From: Strongylocentrotus droebachiensis
Lineage: Eukaryota; Echinodermata; Echinoidea; Camarodonta; Strongylocentrotidae
Direction: 5' to 3'
Length of the DNA: 64,000 nt
Assembly (NCBI GenBank): GCA_035222895.1
Contig: JAVYIG010000173.1
Location: 62,001-126,000 of the forward strand
Each line of letters begins with the position of its first letter. The first letter of the stretch is position 1. Below are positions 47,902 through 64,000 of the stretch, one piece after another. The notes below the pieces were generated by a model. It was not told where the DNA came from, searched no databases, and saw only the letters and a program-made list of their open reading frames with translations. The position numbers were made by a program, and so were the translations under genes.

Positions 47902-48075
47902 AGAGGAAAGGGGGCACGAGTCAAAGTAAAATAAGGGCAAAAATATCACAATCGAAAAGGGGTATTTCTCGGCGCACTTGAAAAGACGTACTCACCACAG
48001 ATGAAAAGAGAAGAAAAGGACAGTTATTAGAAAAGAGGCATTTTTCCAATGTAAAAAGGGGGCTTTTTGTGGATA
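47902..48075. repeat. Degenerate AAAAGGGGCAC array, right part
   Basis: Continuation of the array at 46300-46584, with units such as GAGGAAAGGGGGCACGA and GAAAAGGGGTATTTCTC. Confidence 0.6.
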
Positions 48076-48174
48076 CGCTTTTTGTGGCCCGGCCCCACCC
48101 CTAGCAACAACAAAAAACGGTTAAATCAAGTAAGATGGTAACAATATTTTTACCTTTCTAAACAAACAAAAATG

Positions 48175-48310
48175 AAGACCCCCCCCCCCCCCTAGCAAAA
48201 AAAAAATTAAATAAAAAAAAAAAATTGAATTGTTTTTTTATTAGTCGCCTTAAGACAAATGTGTGTTTCTTCCCCCCCCCTCCTCCCCCCCCCCCCCCCA
48301 CTCACCCCTC
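48175..48310. repeat. C and A tracts
   Basis: Poly-C and poly-A runs. The Pro-rich open frame starting at 48259 is an artefact. Confidence 0.85.
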
Positions 48311-48549
48311 ACCGGCTTGCTGAGTCGTTGCTTTTGCTAAATATTTCCTCAAAAAATTGGACCAAAACAAAGCAACTGTTGCTCTTAATTTACCCCTCTT
48401 GCCGCCGGCTGGATCCGCCCCTGGGCCTACTACTATCGTCGCTTCTTGCTTATTTGGTTTTGTTTTCCAACTATGTACGTTTAACCTGTTCATGGTATGA
48501 AATATGAATATTTTCTGTTTTTTATGATCTTCATATGACAGCAATTAAA

Positions 48550-48965
48550 CCCCGCCCCCCCCCCCCCCCCCCCCCCCCCCACTCAGGGGTCGGAATGACC
48601 GCATGCATGTTGCCAAAATGTCCGGTAAAGGGGTACTTTTCGTGCGACAAAGTCCGGCCCGAGAATTGGAAAAAAAAGGGGTGTATTTGACTTTTCACCC
48701 TGAGATTCCTTCAAAAAGGGGGTATTTTTCCTTTTTTTTCTCTCATCTCTTTGGACTCCTGAGAAGTTATTCCGAATTTAGGGGGGAACATTGAGCATTT
48801 TTCCTGATTTAGGGGGGTCTCCAAGCGGCAGGAAAAGCCTGGTGAAAAGCCCGCGAAAGGGGGGTTCAGAAATGTTGGCAGTCCTCAGATAGGGGGTGCT
48901 TTCAAAAAGAGGGAACGAACATATGAGTACCCTAAATAACACTGAGTGGGGGGGGGGGGGCCGGG
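48550..48965. mobile_element. CCACTCAG-ended element
   Basis: CCCCACTCAGGGGTCGGAAT at the left and CACTGAGTGGGG at the right look like inverted ends next to long C and G tracts. The inside has GGGGTACTTTTCGTGCGACA and several short G-rich repeats. A deletion derivative in inverse orientation lies at 18470-18780. Confidence 0.55.
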
Positions 48966-49084
48966 CAGCAAACTTGGAATCATTTGTTTCCAATTTTTAT
49001 TAATGTTGCATTTCGTCTGAAAGCTAGGCTAATTTCAGGTATCGAAAAAAAGAAATGCAAATCAGTATTGCAACGAAGACTAGT

Positions 49085-49130
49085 CTTTCTTTTTCATGTT
49101 ACGTCTACGCCGCTGTAGGCAACATTCAGG
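49085..49130 (+). promoter_or_regulatory. RPS6 5' UTR with 5'TOP-like start
   Basis: CTTTCTTTTTC at 49085-49095 is a C followed by a pyrimidine run, the terminal oligopyrimidine signature of ribosomal protein mRNAs, which brings them under mTOR/LARP1 control. About 46 bases separate it from the start codon. The exact cap site is inferred. Confidence 0.7.
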
Positions 49131-54189
<5,059 letters not shown>

Positions 54190-54346
54190 ACAATGGACCC
54201 ATCCTCACTCACACCCACAAGCAGAAAGACGTTCTTGATCTCGATATTATCCACAGAAAACATTCACACCTACTTCATATTGCTGGAGAAATGCGAACCA
54301 CACCTATTCAGCTGTCCTTCCTTTAGGACATGTACAAAGTGAAAGG

Positions 54347-54352
54347 AATAAA
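54347..54352 (+). terminator. RPS6: RPS6 poly(A) signal
   Basis: AATAAA 158 bases after the stop codon. A second AATAAA is near 54965. Confidence 0.7.
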
Positions 54353-54375
54353 CAACTTTCATCAGCCTGCATAAG

Positions 54376-54997
54376 GCAAACAAAAATTACTTCTGACTGG
54401 TCTTGTTTGTGTATTGTTGCAGTTTTCATGAATGAAGAGAAGTATGTGTGTTGATGAGTTGGTATTATTTGAAAGAGAGAGAGAGAGGCAGTAGGCTTAG
54501 TTATGCATCTTGAGTCTAGAGAGAAAACAAACAAACTTACAAGCCCCTCTAAAGTGTTGGGAGCCCCAAATTCACCAGAAATTCAATGGCAAAATTTCAT
54601 TTAAATCTGCAAAGATCCCCCCCACCCACCCCAAAAAGAAAAGAAAAACAAAATGTGTTTGAAAAGTTACCTCAAGAATTAATGTTGATTTTTATTTATG
54701 TCAACGATAGCAACTTTACGGTATTCATACACATGCCTAGCTGCCACCCATTCCTGTATGTTGGTCTTCAAGCTACTATTCGAAACCCTAGATTCCTCTC
54801 TTGAAATATTCTGTGTGAAAATGGACTGTATTCATATCACTGTATGTAGGAGTAATTGTTACAGAAAGCCATCCCATTGTTGCAATGCTTCCCATCTTAA
54901 ACTGGTTGATTTTTCAGTTTTTTTTCAATTGTTAGTACCCTGACATTAAAAATGCATGTTTACAGAAATAAAGGACTTGGGGAAATAAGACAAAGAT
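54376..54997. other. RPS6 downstream DNA
   Basis: Short GA repeat (54474-54488) and nothing else recognised. Open frames have no motif. Confidence 0.45.
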
Positions 54998-55000
54998 TTA

Positions 55001-55405
55001 TGCACTTGTCATTTGTAAGACGCACCTCTTGACCCCCGGGAATGGTGCGTCATGTTCCCCAAAATCGCGACGCACAGTACCGTCATGGCCGCAAAATGTC
55101 CGTCACAATACTGACCCTTGTGTGTCCGCATAGTAAGTCACTTTACCACGTTGCGTCATTTGGTGTGTCAATGGGACCGTCACTTTCTCCAAGCAGAAGT
55201 GTTTCTCAAATGTGCGTCATTGGCTAGTCATTTTCATGAAATGGTGTGTCATATGTTAGACTCAAATGTGCGTCGATGGAATGTAATGGTGTGTCACTTT
55301 CTGTGACGGAAGGTGCGTCATGGTATCAAAATGTACGACTCGCATCGGTACAATGACGCACCATTCCCGGGGGTCAAGAGGTGCGTCTTACAAATGACAA
55401 GTGCA
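55001..55405. mobile_element. TTA-flanked MITE with ~50-bp inverted ends
   Basis: TGCACTTGTCATTTGTAAGA at the left is matched by its inverse at the right over more than 50 bases. TTA flanks both sides (54998-55000 and 55406-55408), fitting a PIF/Harbinger-type 3-bp target duplication. The inside has many copies of GTGCGTCA and GTGTGTCA. Confidence 0.82.
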
Positions 55406-55408
55406 TTA

Positions 55409-58400
55409 TTGGATGTGACAATGGTACGGAATCTCTTTGAATTCATTCCTGTACATGTACTTTAAACATGCATGATGGCAAGGTCAAATCCAATTGTGCA
55501 GATACAGTTTCTTTTGCTTGAGTTGAACAAGTGAGAGAATAAGAGAGCCAGAGGGTGTGTTGTGTTGTTGAAGAGGGAGCAAGAGAAATATATTTACATG
55601 TACGTCAACAGTCGTATGCACACACAAAAAAAGGACAACATACACGATGATTTTTTTTTCCCAATCAGTATTTAATCCTTATGCCAACAAAACGAGAAAA
55701 AAGAGCAAAAAGAAATGTTTGACAGGTAAATTGAAGTAGGTTACAAGCTACATTTCCACTTACACAATAAGTGAACACAGTCATAACTTGAGTTTACCAA
55801 AAATGATTTTCTAAAATGAGAGATGTTGTGTCGTGTGTAGGGTTCTGGACTACACGTATCTCTTGTCTCAATTCACAATCTCGCAGCTTGTGAACATGTA
55901 AGATGCTATGTGCCAATCATTCAGCACTTTATACTGGACATCTTCTGAGGTCATTTAGCAATCTTTGAAGAACTTGTCTCAATTGTCCTGGTAATGAATC
56001 CAAACAAACTTGTGGGATATTTAGACCACACAAGCATCCATTTCACACCTTGCAGGCTATAGAAATGAGTAGCTCCAAAATAGAAGATTTTCAACCTATC
56101 GATATTAAACTACTGAGCCCATTTCACATGTTACCAATCCTTTTCTGGAACAAGTACGGGCCTGGAAAATTAAATATGCATTGCAAGTAAAGAACCGATT
56201 CATTTAGGGATCAACTGCATTTTGCCACTTCTCTTGAATAGGTATTCAAAGAAATGCCTTTTGTCAGACTTCTGAAGAAATGTTCTCTTCATGAACGCAA
56301 AATTTCATAAGAAATCACAGTTACATGCATGTGGAAATATAGCTTGTGTGGTCCATGATCTAAGTGTTACATAGCAGCAAGGTATTTTGCTGTAATCTTT
56401 CAATTTTCAAGATGGAATTTGCAAGCTTATTGGAATAGGAGTGGTGGACTTCTACTACCAAATGTAGAGTACGACAAAACATGGCATACTTATTGTTTAC
56501 CGTAAATGAAATAATACTAGAATATAAGTGCAGATGTGTAAGGAGTAAAGCTTGACATAACACAGCTACACAGATCATGGATGAAACACTCGCCCAGCAT
56601 TTTGAGCTGTCAGTGCGGTGTCATTACATCTACTTGCCAATAAAATTTGTATCAAGAATCTACATGCAGCTTGTCTATGTGGATTAGGTAATTGGACATC
56701 TTTACAATTGACCACATGTTTATTTCTCCTCCTCTTCTCAAAGTCTGCATTTTCTTCTGGATTTCAATTCTAAATGGGATTCTTAGTTGAAGGGGGGGGG
56801 GGGGGTGGGGGAGTTATGAAACCTGTTGAAATATCTTTTGGGATGCCAACTTTCAAGCTTTTGCCCGTCTCGCCCTATCACCATTCTGCTACAGAGCCTT
56901 ATCAGGCTTTTTATTATACAGAACATAAGGGGATCCGACTTTTCATTCACGTGAAACTCCAACTAGCATCCCTGCTCTAAGTAGTAAAATGCTCCTCACA
57001 AAAATACACTGCACGACACATTACAGGGTCTTGAATTTACATCTTGTGAAGATTGAACATGGAAAACGTCCCTTTTGGTGAATGATTACAAAATGAAATG
57101 ACGAGCGGGGCATTTTTGTTAAAAATGTACAGGAAAATGTGCAAGATTCTTCAAATTTCCTGTACAAAGTAGTTGCTTGTATACAGCACAAGTATGCATG
57201 TAAGCATGACAAGCACTACACTCGCAACATATAACACCTTTGTGTTTTATTACTAAAATTGCTTTAAATTTTGCACAGCATTTTGATGGACGATTTTTCT
57301 CCCACTATACGAGCAACCTGACAAATTGCAGATCTTACATTTTATGCAGATTATTGGTTTCAATACTCATGGGCTATTTTGAAATGATGTATATATTAGC
57401 ATGTGAAAACTAAAACTAAATATAATTGACTTAAAAATACAGTATTAAAACAAAATTGTAAAGTGCCTATGATAAAGAAATTAAGCGAAAGTTCAGGAAG
57501 ATAAAACATTGTGTAATATGGATTTAACTATCTTAAAAAAACAAATGTACTTATAAAGCTTGTTTCTAACAAGAAGTTATTATATTTTATCCACTACCAT
57601 TGCAGTCAGAACAAAAAGATGAGATTTTGAGGTATACATATGCCTATTACATTAAGTATACTGCCATGAATCTATGCCTTTCCACTGATGTGCTAATAGG
57701 AGAATACGCTATTTATAGCTTAACATTTTAAAAATATCTGAAAGTAAAATCAGTGTACATGTATAACATTTCCCTTAAAAATAGATTCACTGCTAGATTC
57801 TAAACCCAAGTACCAAATAAAAAAATAAAAAATAAAAAAAAACTCCCATGGTTCCTGCATAAAGCAATATCCTGAAACCAGATTTGCAGCTGTTTTTGCT
57901 CGTTATCTCCAAACCACATTTGGACAGCTGCATTCTTTCTCCAATGAACACTACTAGTTCTGCCTCTAAGGTGTGGAGTTATCAACAATAAAATAACGAA
58001 ACTTTTGATCATGAAGATAACAGTTCATTCAGGTATCGTAACGATAAATGCTTGTTCAGATATGGCAGGTTGAACCGCTGAAGAAAAGCTGCTGCGTTTT
58101 GTTTTTCTCCATGTAAATGTGTGACGACTGCGCACAACTTGCGCGTATCACTGAGTTCTGTTTTATGAGATACAGAATTGTGATGCGTATTACAAATGCG
58201 TCATGAAATACTGCCGGGGTTTCGCCATGTCATACTTGAACGAGCATCAACTCATTTTAAACACACTTATTAAACACTTCTAAAGTTCTTAGAAGGAAAA
58301 ATATGAGAAAAAAAATAAGAAAATAAGGTTTTAATTTCTAATATGTACAGCAGTTCTGCTGATGAGCTTTAAAAAAAGACGGCTATAACCGACGACTTGT

Positions 58401-58443
58401 TTAGCAGCTCTGTCCCACTTAAACTCACTGGTTGTCCACCATG
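55409..58443. other. Unassigned, possibly 3' UTR of the minus-strand exon at 58444
   Basis: No gene or clear repeat apart from a poly-G tract near 56792. Open frames are short and motif-free. Confidence 0.4.
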
Positions 58444-58616
58444 TCAGTGGGGCTGCTCAAACAAACTCCCCTTTCTTTCAAACTGTCCTTTTTCTGACAG
58501 TCTCTTCTTTCCATTCACTATTAGGTCCTTAACAACGTTGTGATTTGGCCTATAGATGGTGGGCGTTGGAGTAAACTCTGTTTGAATATAGAATTCATCT
58601 AGACAGTATTTCGTAC
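58444..58616 (-). CDS. Candidate terminal exon, unidentified minus-strand gene
   Basis: On the minus strand, acceptor TTTCTGTTTCCTCTTAG opens a 57-codon frame: TKYCLDEFYIQTEFTPTPTI... to ...KGSLFEQPH and TGA. Its composition and the strong acceptor look like real coding sequence. A possible preceding micro-exon at 59097-59122 (or to 59138) ends LLDPRLEMCYEG at GTAAG and joins in phase. I do not recognise the protein. The upstream exon is very short, because a stop lies just before it, which lowers confidence. It could also be chance. Confidence 0.35.
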
Positions 58617-60114
58617 CTAAGAGGAAACAGAAAGTGTCTAACCCATATCCATTACAAGCTTTAGCTATATGTAGAATGTATTCATTACTATTCATACGCT
58701 ATCATATAGTCCCCTTGAAATTTTGAAATTTGAATGTAGAACTGCCATTGGCCACTGTCTCTTTTCAGGTGTGTATCCTTCTTTGACGATACACAACCCA
58801 TATTTTGTGCAGCTGAGAAGTCTCATGAACAAACAGATAAGCAGTCTAGCTTGGCAAACAGGGAGCTTCCACAATATCATTTCTGGTTACCAACACCCGA
58901 CATAGTTTTGGATACCAGTCATATGTGTGCGTCTAGAACTGGAATTCGATGTCTTGGGCAAGAATTTGGGTACCATACAATACTCTTTTAAAAATACCAC
59001 ACCTCGCAAATTTGTGTGTATGCAACTCTCCACCTCTAAAGACCAAATCACATCATGATACAAAGGACATTACTTGATTCTCTTACCCTCGTAACACATT
59101 TCTAGTCTGGGATCTAACAGGGCTAAGCAAGCACAGGACTTTTATTGACCCATTCTGTCATATAATACTCTGTAAGAATTCTTATCAGAGCCATTAGTTG
59201 TGTTTTTGTAATAAGTTTTAAAGGCGGTTGGAGACCTACATTTATCATAAGCCACACCCACATGTTTTTGGACCCTCTGTATAAAGGCAACATGATTATC
59301 ACCTTGCACATGGTTTTTAGAGGAATGATATAACAGCAGCAACAGAATTCTTTTAACAATACACCATCATACAGGTCAGGTTTTGGTTCTGAGCATACGG
59401 TACGCTCATATCCTGTCGACTGGTAACCATCATATAGGTTGTATACTGCTACATCCGTTAGCTTAAACTGTTTTAGCCGTACCACTTCACGGCTCAGGCT
59501 CAACATTTACTGGGGTTAATGAGCCTAGAAAAACATGAATGTGCCTGTCTTCTCATACAAGTTTTGTACCCATTCATGCTATTGTGACAGATTTTTTTAG
59601 AAGTTTTATTAAAGACGGCTCCTAGCCTCCGGGAAACGAGCCTTACCCAACTTTCATAGAGCAAGTATATTGATGACTTTTATGTATCTCATGACTCTTG
59701 TTTTCGCCCTTGTAGTTTGCTGACATGTACAGCAACATAGCCCTCCAAGATATTCTTAGAAATGGCTCAGAATGGTTTTCTCCTCTTCCTCCCTCCCTTC
59801 CATCTTTTCTACCTTCCCTTCCACTTTTCATCTCTTCTTCTGGCTGCTTCTATGCCTCGTCGTCTCACATTTATCTGCCGCTTATTTTAATCATTTTTTA
59901 AACATAACACCAGCGCTGCCACTTGGTGAGAGTGGGCATGTCTTTCGTAGACAATTTCTGACGATGTTGATTTTCGTTCTCGCGGTTGCCTCCTACTCTC
60001 CTCCGATCTTGCGGGTGATGTTGGTAGATGAGCGATGATTCCTTTGCCTCAGCTTGATGGTTTGCAATTCTCTCCGCTATATTTCGGGGGGACTCCCCCC
60101 TCTCTCTCTAGGAA
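58617..60114. other. Between UPF1 and the candidate exon
   Basis: Holds the possible micro-exon at 59097-59138. A 127-codon minus-strand frame at 59123-59506 has no motif. The minus strand from 60114 down is UPF1 3' UTR. Confidence 0.4.
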
Positions 60115-60222
60115 CTAATAGCCGAAACCCTGCATGTAGTTGCGGTCTCCCTGGTATGTGGAGTCCTGGGAGAGGGCGGCATCCAGCTGAGACTTGAACT
60201 CAGACTCGCCCATGAAGCTTTC
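60115..60222 (-). CDS. UPF1: UPF1 last exon
   Basis: 35 codons, [20 protein letters not shown] to NYMQGFGY, then TAG. Acceptor TGTTTTACAG. Confidence 0.95.
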   Translation of the reverse strand, partial: ESFMGESEFKSQLDAALSQDSTYQGDRNYMQGFGY

Positions 60223-62827
60223 CTGTAAAACATAAATGAATTTTGATTTCAAAACTCCCCCGTAAAGTGCCCATATCATTATTATTTAAATTTCAATTCA
60301 ATCATCCATAATGAATTTTTAAGGGCAATGTAAAATCTTCTTAGGGAAGAAAACCATCCAGAATAATTTCCTCCGGGATTATCTTTGGTGGTGAAAGCTG
60401 AGAAATTATACTTAATATCTTTTAAGTGAGGCAACACATGTATCTCTTTACCCGTTCTTTAAAGCATGTACAGACAAATTTGGTAAATTGCATGATGTGT
60501 TTGTCAATAATCTTGTATCTGTCAATCATTTTTATTCAACGGTAGTATGTATGAAAACAATACTATCGCATATCGATGGAAGAAAGAGAATGTAGATGAG
60601 ATAAAATCATTAGAAATAATAAAAAGATATATAAAAAGAATACTGAATAAGTATAAAGATAAAGTTGAGTTATGGTCATGCGATTGCATTGTGAAAGAAA
60701 CAGTGTGGAATCGATCAGAAAAGGTTGATCATCTAGCATATAAGTATTGGTGTGTACTGCAAGGTTCTGGAATCATCAAAATGATAAGAAAATGGGCCCA
60801 GTCTTTATAAAGTTACAAGCAGTGTACACAGAAATATGGGACTACACAAACATGTGGCATAAAAATCGGGACAGATTTGTATGCTGTTACATGCCATATT
60901 TAGAATATTAAGGCATTTGAAGAGCCATGCTTTTCAGGGAACATTTTTTATCGGATGTTCTTCCACACTTGCATAATAACAATGATAATGCTCAGAAATT
61001 ATTTTTCACCTCTTCCCAGAACTCAACCTTCTCTTTAAAGTTATGAAAATAGCAGAATTCTGTCAAATAATTATAAGAAAAATACATAAAAGATATCAAA
61101 ATTTACCTGGGAGAGCTCTGGCTGGGATAGCCCAGGTTGGGACAGACCCATCTGAGAGAAGCCCGGTTGAGAGAGTCCCGGCTGGCTCATCGGCTGAGAC
61201 ATGGACATGTTGCCCTGGGTCAGCACACCCTGCGAGAAGGACTGCGATACGTCAGGCTGTGTGTGGTGAGAGAGAGAAAATATATTCATATCCATGTTGG
61301 GCAAAAGAGAGAGTACATGTCGAGGGGTCAGTGACACAAAGACGTAACTCCATTTAGGCCATTTTGAGACAAAGTGGTTTATGTGTCACTGAGCACTTGG
61401 GCCTTAGGAGTTAAGTCTATGTTTCACTAGCCATTGACTTCAATGGAATGTTTGGTGGAGTTAAGTCTTTGCGTTTCCTGGAAAGCCCACATTTTTCTGA
61501 ACATTTTGATATCAAATACTCATTTTAGCAAAATATGGAGTTATGTCTTTATGTCACTAAACCCTTGATGTATGTATGATTTGGTAGACAGCTAAGTGGT
61601 TTATGATATTACAATGGATTACTGAGTAACTAACTGATTTTACAGAGCTCCTTTTATTGGCAACAAGTCCTTGCACAGCATATAACCTTTCTGTTTACTC
61701 TCTTGGTTTGGTTACAACAAGACAGGGAAACTATCATTTGATTGTTCAAGCTAGGCTTTGTAATGTGAGAGGTAATGTACGCCTTTAGGTAATGAAGGAT
61801 TAGAGTTTTAACAAATCTACACCCTAATACAAAATTGAACAGCTGATTTTTTTTATTTTTTTTTAATTATCCTTCTTTGGTACAAAATGAAAGTCCACTT
61901 GACAGCTAATATTACTGATCGTCATTTTAGGCAAAACTTCATATCATAAAAAGAAAACTGGTCAGTATGAATGTAAAGTTACCTGACTGTTCTGGGTGCT
62001 GTTGAGAGAGAGGTTGTACTGCGACATGTTCTGACTGCCACTGGTACCACCCGGCTTGCCATGTCCGTTACTAGCTGCGTTATTATGCTGCTGACGAGGA
62101 TGCTGCGAGCCTTGGTAACCACGGCCCCTCTTACGACCTCCTCCTCCTCCCGGGCTGCCAGAGAAATTGGGGCCCCTGTTGGGGCCCATGCCGCGGGCGC
62201 TCGGTGGAGGGGGCTGGTTGAAGAAGCCGGGGGCACCTGGGATAGGCGGGGGCATGAACATGTTGACAGGGATGGGGAAGTTGGCCGCAGCGATGCGGGA
62301 CTGGTTGGGTTGGATGTACCCCATCTGGTCATGGACACGTCCAGGGTTGGCTGGAAAGTGAGATGGACCTGTCGAAACAGAGAAAAGATGTTATTTTGTA
62401 TTCAGTTTGGCATCTCTTGCATGAATGTCAAGAAAGTCTTATTCAAGGAATGCACAATGCTTATAGTATATGGCTGCCCTGGAGCTTTAAAAATATACAG
62501 TCAAACCTGTCTATAGCGACCGCTCAAGGGAAACACAAAAAGTGGCCTTTGTAGACAGGTTCCTTTAGTACATGATTCAATGAGAAACCATTTTCAAGGG
62601 ATACAACAAATGTGGCCTTTGTAGACAGGTGGTCACTAAAGCAGGTTTGACTGTATATGGCTACACAAATCTCTGAGACTGTGATCAAATGTAAGTTACC
62701 AATATGAAACGAGTACAAGAAACGTTCTAAACTAACCTCCATTGGACATCCTGGATCTATCAAAGACACCACCAGGAGCTAGGGCCTCCCTGGCATCAAA
62801 CATGGCCATACTCATGTAACGACCTCC
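60115..62827 (-). CDS. UPF1: UPF1/RENT1 RNA helicase, C-terminal four exons (partial)
   Basis: Exons 62737-62827, 61983-62368, 61107-61256 and 60115-60222 join in phase and give the last 244 residues to the stop TAG. The order is: end of the helicase-linked region ([20 protein letters not shown]), a linker with [11 protein letters not shown], a Pro/Gly-rich stretch with a [11 protein letters not shown] patch, then the SQ-rich tail with [10 protein letters not shown] repeats, and QDSTYQGDR near the end. UPF1 is the ATP-dependent helicase of nonsense-mediated mRNA decay. SMG1 phosphorylates its S/TQ sites; about 14 SQ and 2 TQ are present here. The helicase and CH domains lie beyond the right edge. 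An RG-rich patch of this kind is not one I recall in the human protein. Confidence 0.95.
60657..61034. mobile_element. TTAA-flanked MITE family C, copy in UPF1 intron
   Basis: 378 bp. The right flank is TTAA (61035-61038); the left flank is ATAA, probably mutated. Same orientation as 1640-2025. It ends about 70 bases from the SQ-repeat exon. Confidence 0.82.
61107..61256 (-). CDS. UPF1: UPF1 exon, SQ repeats
   Basis: 50 codons, [15 protein letters not shown] to GLSQPELSQ, between CACACAG and GTAAAT. Nine SQ and one TQ. Confidence 0.96.
61983..62368 (-). CDS. UPF1: UPF1 exon, Pro/Gly-rich linker
   Basis: Acceptor CGACAG, donor GTAACT. Includes [22 protein letters not shown] and [17 protein letters not shown]. 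Confidence 0.94.
62498..62653. mobile_element. Mariner-like MITE in UPF1 intron
   Basis: 156 bp with inverted ends CAGTCAAACCTG...CAGGTTTGACTG, flanked by TA on both sides, as for Tc1/mariner targets. TGTGGCCTTTGTAGACAGGT-like sequence is repeated inside. Confidence 0.8.
62737..62827 (-). CDS. UPF1: UPF1 exon, [12 protein letters not shown] region
   Basis: Acceptor TGTACAG, donor GTTAGT. 30 codons plus one base. Confidence 0.93.
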
Positions 62828-63189
62828 CTGTACATGGATAAGTAGAAGGAAGAAAGAAGTCACTAAAAACATTCATCAGCAAATATAACAACTATAGCTC
62901 ATAAAATACAATACAATATGACTGAGATCACATTTTGTAAGAAGTCAATTTCAGAATGATCCAGACTGAAGTGTAGTTCTTTGTAGAAATAGAGTCAAAA
63001 TATGAGTGCAATTCACTTAAGCCACCAGGTATGAAGTAAGATTTCGAGTAGTTACAATGGCTAAGTCAGGAGCTGGTGTTACTTCATTCTAGAGAATTGA
63101 GATTCCCTACCATACTTCTATCAATTTGTAGGACCAGTTATGAGATTAACCTAAAATAAAATATTAAATCATACTTCTTGTAACATGAC
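62828..63189 (-). other. UPF1 intron
   Basis: No exon recognised. The next upstream UPF1 exon must lie further right, probably off the window. Confidence 0.6.
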
Positions 63190-63193
63190 TTAA

Positions 63194-63726
63194 AGGTACT
63201 ATGTCCCTTTTGCAGCCAACCTCAAATTCTGTAGAACTTTGCAGGATTTATGAATATGTCATGTATGTCCTATCTGTGAAATTTAAATGTTAGCAGTGTC
63301 CTCATATTTAAATTATGCAAGGAAACCCGTTTACTTGCTAGACTTCACTGTCAGACACTATTGAGTGACTGACTGGCTTTTTCTTCTTCTTTGGTAATAA
63401 CATACATGAAAAGAGTTGTAAAAGGTACATGAGCATTTGTCTACATCAACAACCCACTTCTTGTGATGGCCAAGATTAAACTGATTGAATCTTTGCGCAG
63501 CATAAAACGTATGATCATTCGGTACAATTGTCTGAAAATCAAGACTATTACTTTTGGGCTCTATAGCCCTAAAGTCAATTTGACAACTAATAGTCATTAT
63601 TTTCCCACTTGAAGACATTTTCAAGCCCCACCTTTTTTAGGGAAGTTCTAAATTAGTATTATCTTTCAAATGCAGTTGGAATTTAACTTTTTCATTTGTT
63701 TGGCCTGCTAATGGGACATAGTACCT
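63194..63726. mobile_element. TTAA-flanked element family A, copy 3
   Basis: 533 bp, same orientation as 2241-2772. TTAA at 63190-63193 and 63727-63730. The minus-strand open frame at 63358-63624 matches the other copies for about 62 codons. It lies in the UPF1 intron region. Confidence 0.88.
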
Positions 63727-63730
63727 TTAA

Positions 63731-64000
63731 ATAAGTGACTAATTTTCACTTTCCCGTTCATGTAGTCGAATCACGTGTAGTAAGCTTTACACCAGCCCAC
63801 ACATACACATACAGAGTTAAAGGGGGTGTAGCATGACAAGACTATGTGTCTTTCCCGTGGCCTGACTCCGGGCCAATCGGGTATAATACGACTATGGACG
63901 ATGCAAGCTCAGTATTCATGTGCGTACAACATATGCGAAACCATAGCGTGAGGAGAATTTCAGTCTTTTTTTTTTGCGCCCTGACCATTAATCAAGTCCA
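63731..64000. other. Unassigned, likely UPF1 intron
   Basis: Nothing recognised. Confidence 0.5.

Noticed and set aside
59123-59506. 127-codon minus-strand frame downstream of UPF1
   Set aside because: No recognisable motif. It lies where the UPF1 3' UTR would be, and its composition is not convincing.

Overview
The window is animal nuclear DNA: three conserved protein genes with spliced exons and GT-AG introns sit in a sea of repeats. It is most likely from an echinoderm, probably a sea urchin. The protein sequences are clearly metazoan. One TTAA-flanked repeat (47125-47897) resembles a repeat I remember from sea urchin genomes; that taxonomic point is recollection, not a computed match.

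Genes. UBE2Q2 (ubiquitin-conjugating enzyme E2 Q family) lies on the minus strand at 30857-45175. I could place ten exons whose phases all join, giving 375 residues with the catalytic Cys at 304. RPS6 (40S ribosomal protein eS6) lies on the plus strand at 49131-54189 in five exons (245 residues), with a 5'TOP-like start and a poly(A) signal. The last four coding exons of UPF1/RENT1 (nonsense-mediated decay helicase), with its SQ-rich tail, lie on the minus strand at 60115-62827; the rest is beyond the right edge. UBE2Q2 and RPS6 are divergent; RPS6 and UPF1 converge. Two further partial genes are weaker: a minus-strand first exon for a type II membrane protein (8365-8596) and a minus-strand terminal exon (58444-58616) downstream of UPF1. 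I recognise neither.

Repeats. The left half (1-30000) is almost all mobile or satellite DNA. It holds degenerate LINE 3' ends and tRNA-derived SINEs. A hAT-like family has CAGGSGCGGATC termini: two copies carry a captured C2H2 zinc-finger fragment, and two large copies (11040-13016 and 14751-18993) carry an internal ~115-bp satellite; the first of these has a clear 8-bp target duplication. There are also fold-back elements, a 192-bp near-perfect palindrome and an inverted pair of ~175-bp arrays. Three families of short elements flanked by TTAA occur across the window, two of them abutting on one shared TTAA at 47121. The UBE2Q2 introns hold a Crypton-like tyrosine recombinase gene, a LINE, a Harbinger-like element and SINEs.

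The three recognised genes act in translation, mRNA surveillance and protein ubiquitination. There is no evidence here that they work as one system; their adjacency looks like ordinary gene neighbourhood. No CRISPR array, rRNA gene or functional tRNA gene was seen.
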